From NCBI GenBank assembly GCA_007133995.1, contig SLLP01000132.1, positions 1 through 7,580 of the forward strand: a stretch of DNA of 7,580 bases, given 5' to 3'. Origin of the DNA: Balneolales bacterium. GTDB taxonomy: Bacteria > Bacteroidota > Rhodothermia > Balneolales > Natronogracilivirgulaceae. The notes under the pieces were generated by a model. It saw only the letters and a program-made list of their open reading frames with translations, did not search any database and was not told where the DNA came from. Positions 6,278 to 7,580 of the stretch are shown piece after piece. The translations under genes were made by a program, and so were the position numbers. Numbering within the stretch: position 1 is the stretch's first letter; each line of letters begins with the position of its first letter.

Positions 6278-6856
6278 ATGGTTTTGATCATTGACAACTA
6301 CGATTCCTTCACCTACAACCTGGTGCATCTTGTGGCGCGTCATGCTTCGAATTACGAGGTAGTTCGTAACGACAAAATAACCATCAGCGAAGTCCTCGAA
6401 ATGAAGCCTGTGAAAATTCTCATCTCTCCGGGGCCGGGCAGGCCGGAAAGTGCAGGTATAACGGAAGAAGTAATACGTGAACTGGGTCCACAGGTTCCGG
6501 TACTTGGTGTTTGCCTTGGTCATCAGGCCATAGGACATGTGCATGGAGCCAACGTGGTTTCAGCTCCATCATTAATGCATGGGAAGACATCATGTATTTT
6601 GCATAACAGTTCTCCACTTTACAAAAATGTGACACAATCATTTATTGCGACCCGTTATCACTCACTTGTACTCGAGAAACAAAGTATAAGCGATGATTTT
6701 GAAATCACATCGTGGACAGATGATGGGGTAGTAATGGGCATACGCCATAAATACTACCCGCTTGAAGGAATACAGTTTCATCCGGAAAGCATACTGACCA
6801 CAGAAGGTCCGAAACTGATTGAAAACTGGATGAACAGTACTGGTTCTGGTTTTTAG
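6278..6856 (+). CDS. trpG: Anthranilate synthase component II, glutamine amidotransferase
   Basis: 192 residues, the usual length of a free class I glutaminase subunit, not fused to TrpE or TrpD. It hydrolyses glutamine and passes ammonia to TrpE. It begins VLIIDNYDSFTYNLV, the family N-terminus. The oxyanion region is PGPGRP (51-56), the nucleophile elbow is GVCLGHQAIG (77-86) with Cys79, and FHPES (167-171) supplies His168 and Glu170, completing the triad. LMHGKTS (99-105) is also typical. The same subunit could serve PabB in folate synthesis (amphibolic PabA), which cannot be decided here, but its place between trpS and trpD points to Trp synthesis. It has its own strong SD-like sequence, and trpD starts 29 bases after its stop. 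It contains two Trp. Confidence 0.96.
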   Translation: MVLIIDNYDSFTYNLVHLVARHASNYEVVRNDKITISEVLEMKPVKILISPGPGRPESAGITEEVIRELGPQVPVLGVCLGHQAIGHVHGANVVSAPSLMHGKTSCILHNSSPLYKNVTQSFIATRYHSLVLEKQSISDDFEITSWTDDGVVMGIRHKYYPLEGIQFHPESILTTEGPKLIENWMNSTGSGF

Positions 6857-6885
6857 CATAAATAAACACTAAATGAATTTGACAA

Positions 6886-7580
6886 ATGGGAGATTTCGTT
6901 TACATCCTGCAAAAGATTTCTGAGCATAAAGAGCTGTTGCCCGAAGAGGCAACATATGCATCGCAGCAAATTGTGACGGGGAATGTCAGTCCATCAAAAA
7001 CAGCTGCATTTCTGTTTGGCATGGGAAGCAAGGGTGCTACGGTGCAAGAACTTACTGCCTTTGTGCATGTGATGAGAAAAGCCGCTGTTGCAGTTGAGGT
7101 CGATACGGAATCTGCCATTGATGTTTGCGGTACTGGAGGTGACAACACAGGTACCTTCAACATCTCAACGGCAGCCATGTTCGTTGCTGCCGGTGCAGGT
7201 GTGCCGGTACTCAAGCATGGAAATGCAGGTGTTTCCAGTAAAAGCGGAAGTTCCGATGTACTAAGACATCTCGGGGCAGAGCCAAAGTTGCCAAAGGAAA
7301 AAGTGGAGGTCTGTTTTCGTGAGACGGGTATTGCGTTCATGTTTGCCCCGCTTTTCCATCCGGCTATGGCGCATGTAATGCCGGTAAGAAAAGAATTGGG
7401 CATGCGCACATTCTTTAACATAATGGGCCCCATGCTTAATCCTGCTGGGGTAAAAAGGCAGATTATCGGTGCTTACAGCCTGGATACGGCACATAATATC
7501 ATTCGAATACTCCAAAACCTGGATACGGAATTTGCTTATGCGGTGCACTCCGAGGACGGCCTGGATGAATTTTCTACCAC
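6886..7580 (+). CDS. trpD: Anthranilate phosphoribosyltransferase, partial (C-terminus beyond window)
   Basis: 231 complete codons before the window edge; the full family length is about 330-345, so roughly a third is missing. It transfers phosphoribose from PRPP to anthranilate, the second step of Trp synthesis. The helical N-terminal domain (about 1-65) is followed by the PRPP-binding glycine loop CGTGGDNTGTFNIST (81-95). KHGNAGVSS (110-118) fits the KHGNxxxSS motif, followed by KSGSSDVL (119-126). Arg168 is in PVRKELGMRT (166-175), and NIMGPMLNPA (178-187) is the conserved segment before the PRPP/Mg site that begins around DEFS (227-230). The ATG at 6886 is the only suitable start; there is no SD. 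It is 29 bases after trpG, probably in the same transcript, with trpC, trpF, trpB and trpA expected further right (inference). The visible part has no Trp. Confidence 0.96.
   Translation, partial: MGDFVYILQKISEHKELLPEEATYASQQIVTGNVSPSKTAAFLFGMGSKGATVQELTAFVHVMRKAAVAVEVDTESAIDVCGTGGDNTGTFNISTAAMFVAAGAGVPVLKHGNAGVSSKSGSSDVLRHLGAEPKLPKEKVEVCFRETGIAFMFAPLFHPAMAHVMPVRKELGMRTFFNIMGPMLNPAGVKRQIIGAYSLDTAHNIIRILQNLDTEFAYAVHSEDGLDEFST

Noticed and set aside
6900..7433. 177-codon open frame on the minus strand inside trpD
   Set aside because: Antisense to clear trpD coding sequence; low-complexity Ser/Thr/Ala/Pro-rich composition, no family resemblance.
1..7580. CRISPR arrays, insertion sequences, tRNA or rRNA genes
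   Set aside because: No spaced direct repeats, transposase motifs, terminal inverted repeats, or tRNA/rRNA-like sequence were seen by eye.

Overview
The window holds two back-to-back transcription units separated by a regulatory region of about 400 bases. On the minus strand is a cell-envelope cassette of three genes: a lipoprotein, then an exported Asp-box (BNR-like) protein with a FlgD-like/type IX sorting-type C-terminal domain, then a PorV/PorQ-type outer-membrane protein that runs off the left edge. On the plus strand is the start of a tryptophan operon: leader peptide trpL, trpE, trpS, trpG and trpD, the last cut by the right edge.

The organism looks like a member of the Bacteroidota/FCB group, perhaps a Balneolota- or Rhodothermota-like lineage (inference). 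The reasons are the pairing of a YPNPF...KILLLE C-terminal domain with a PorV-type protein, promoter -10 regions that fit the Bacteroidota TAnnTTTG pattern as well as sigma70, and an almost complete lack of Shine-Dalgarno sequences. The taxon cannot be fixed from this window alone.

Layout: 1-768 (-) PorV/PorQ-family protein, partial; 824-2383 (-) Asp-box protein; 2380-3201 (-) lipoprotein, overlapping the previous gene by ATGA; 3202-3424 divergent promoters; 3425-3552 trp attenuator with leader peptide; 3623-5110 trpE; 5159-6157 trpS; 6158-6277 gap with a strong SD; 6278-6856 trpG; 6886-7580 trpD, partial.

The most striking element is the attenuator. A 13-codon leader peptide with three consecutive Trp codons is followed by an intrinsic terminator ending in nine T. 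The 5' arm of that terminator is perfectly complementary over 10 bases to a segment that begins at the leader stop codon. The geometry matches classical ribosome-mediated attenuation. Because trpS (tryptophanyl-tRNA synthetase) lies between trpE and trpG, the same sensor of charged tRNA-Trp should control both Trp synthesis and tRNA-Trp charging.
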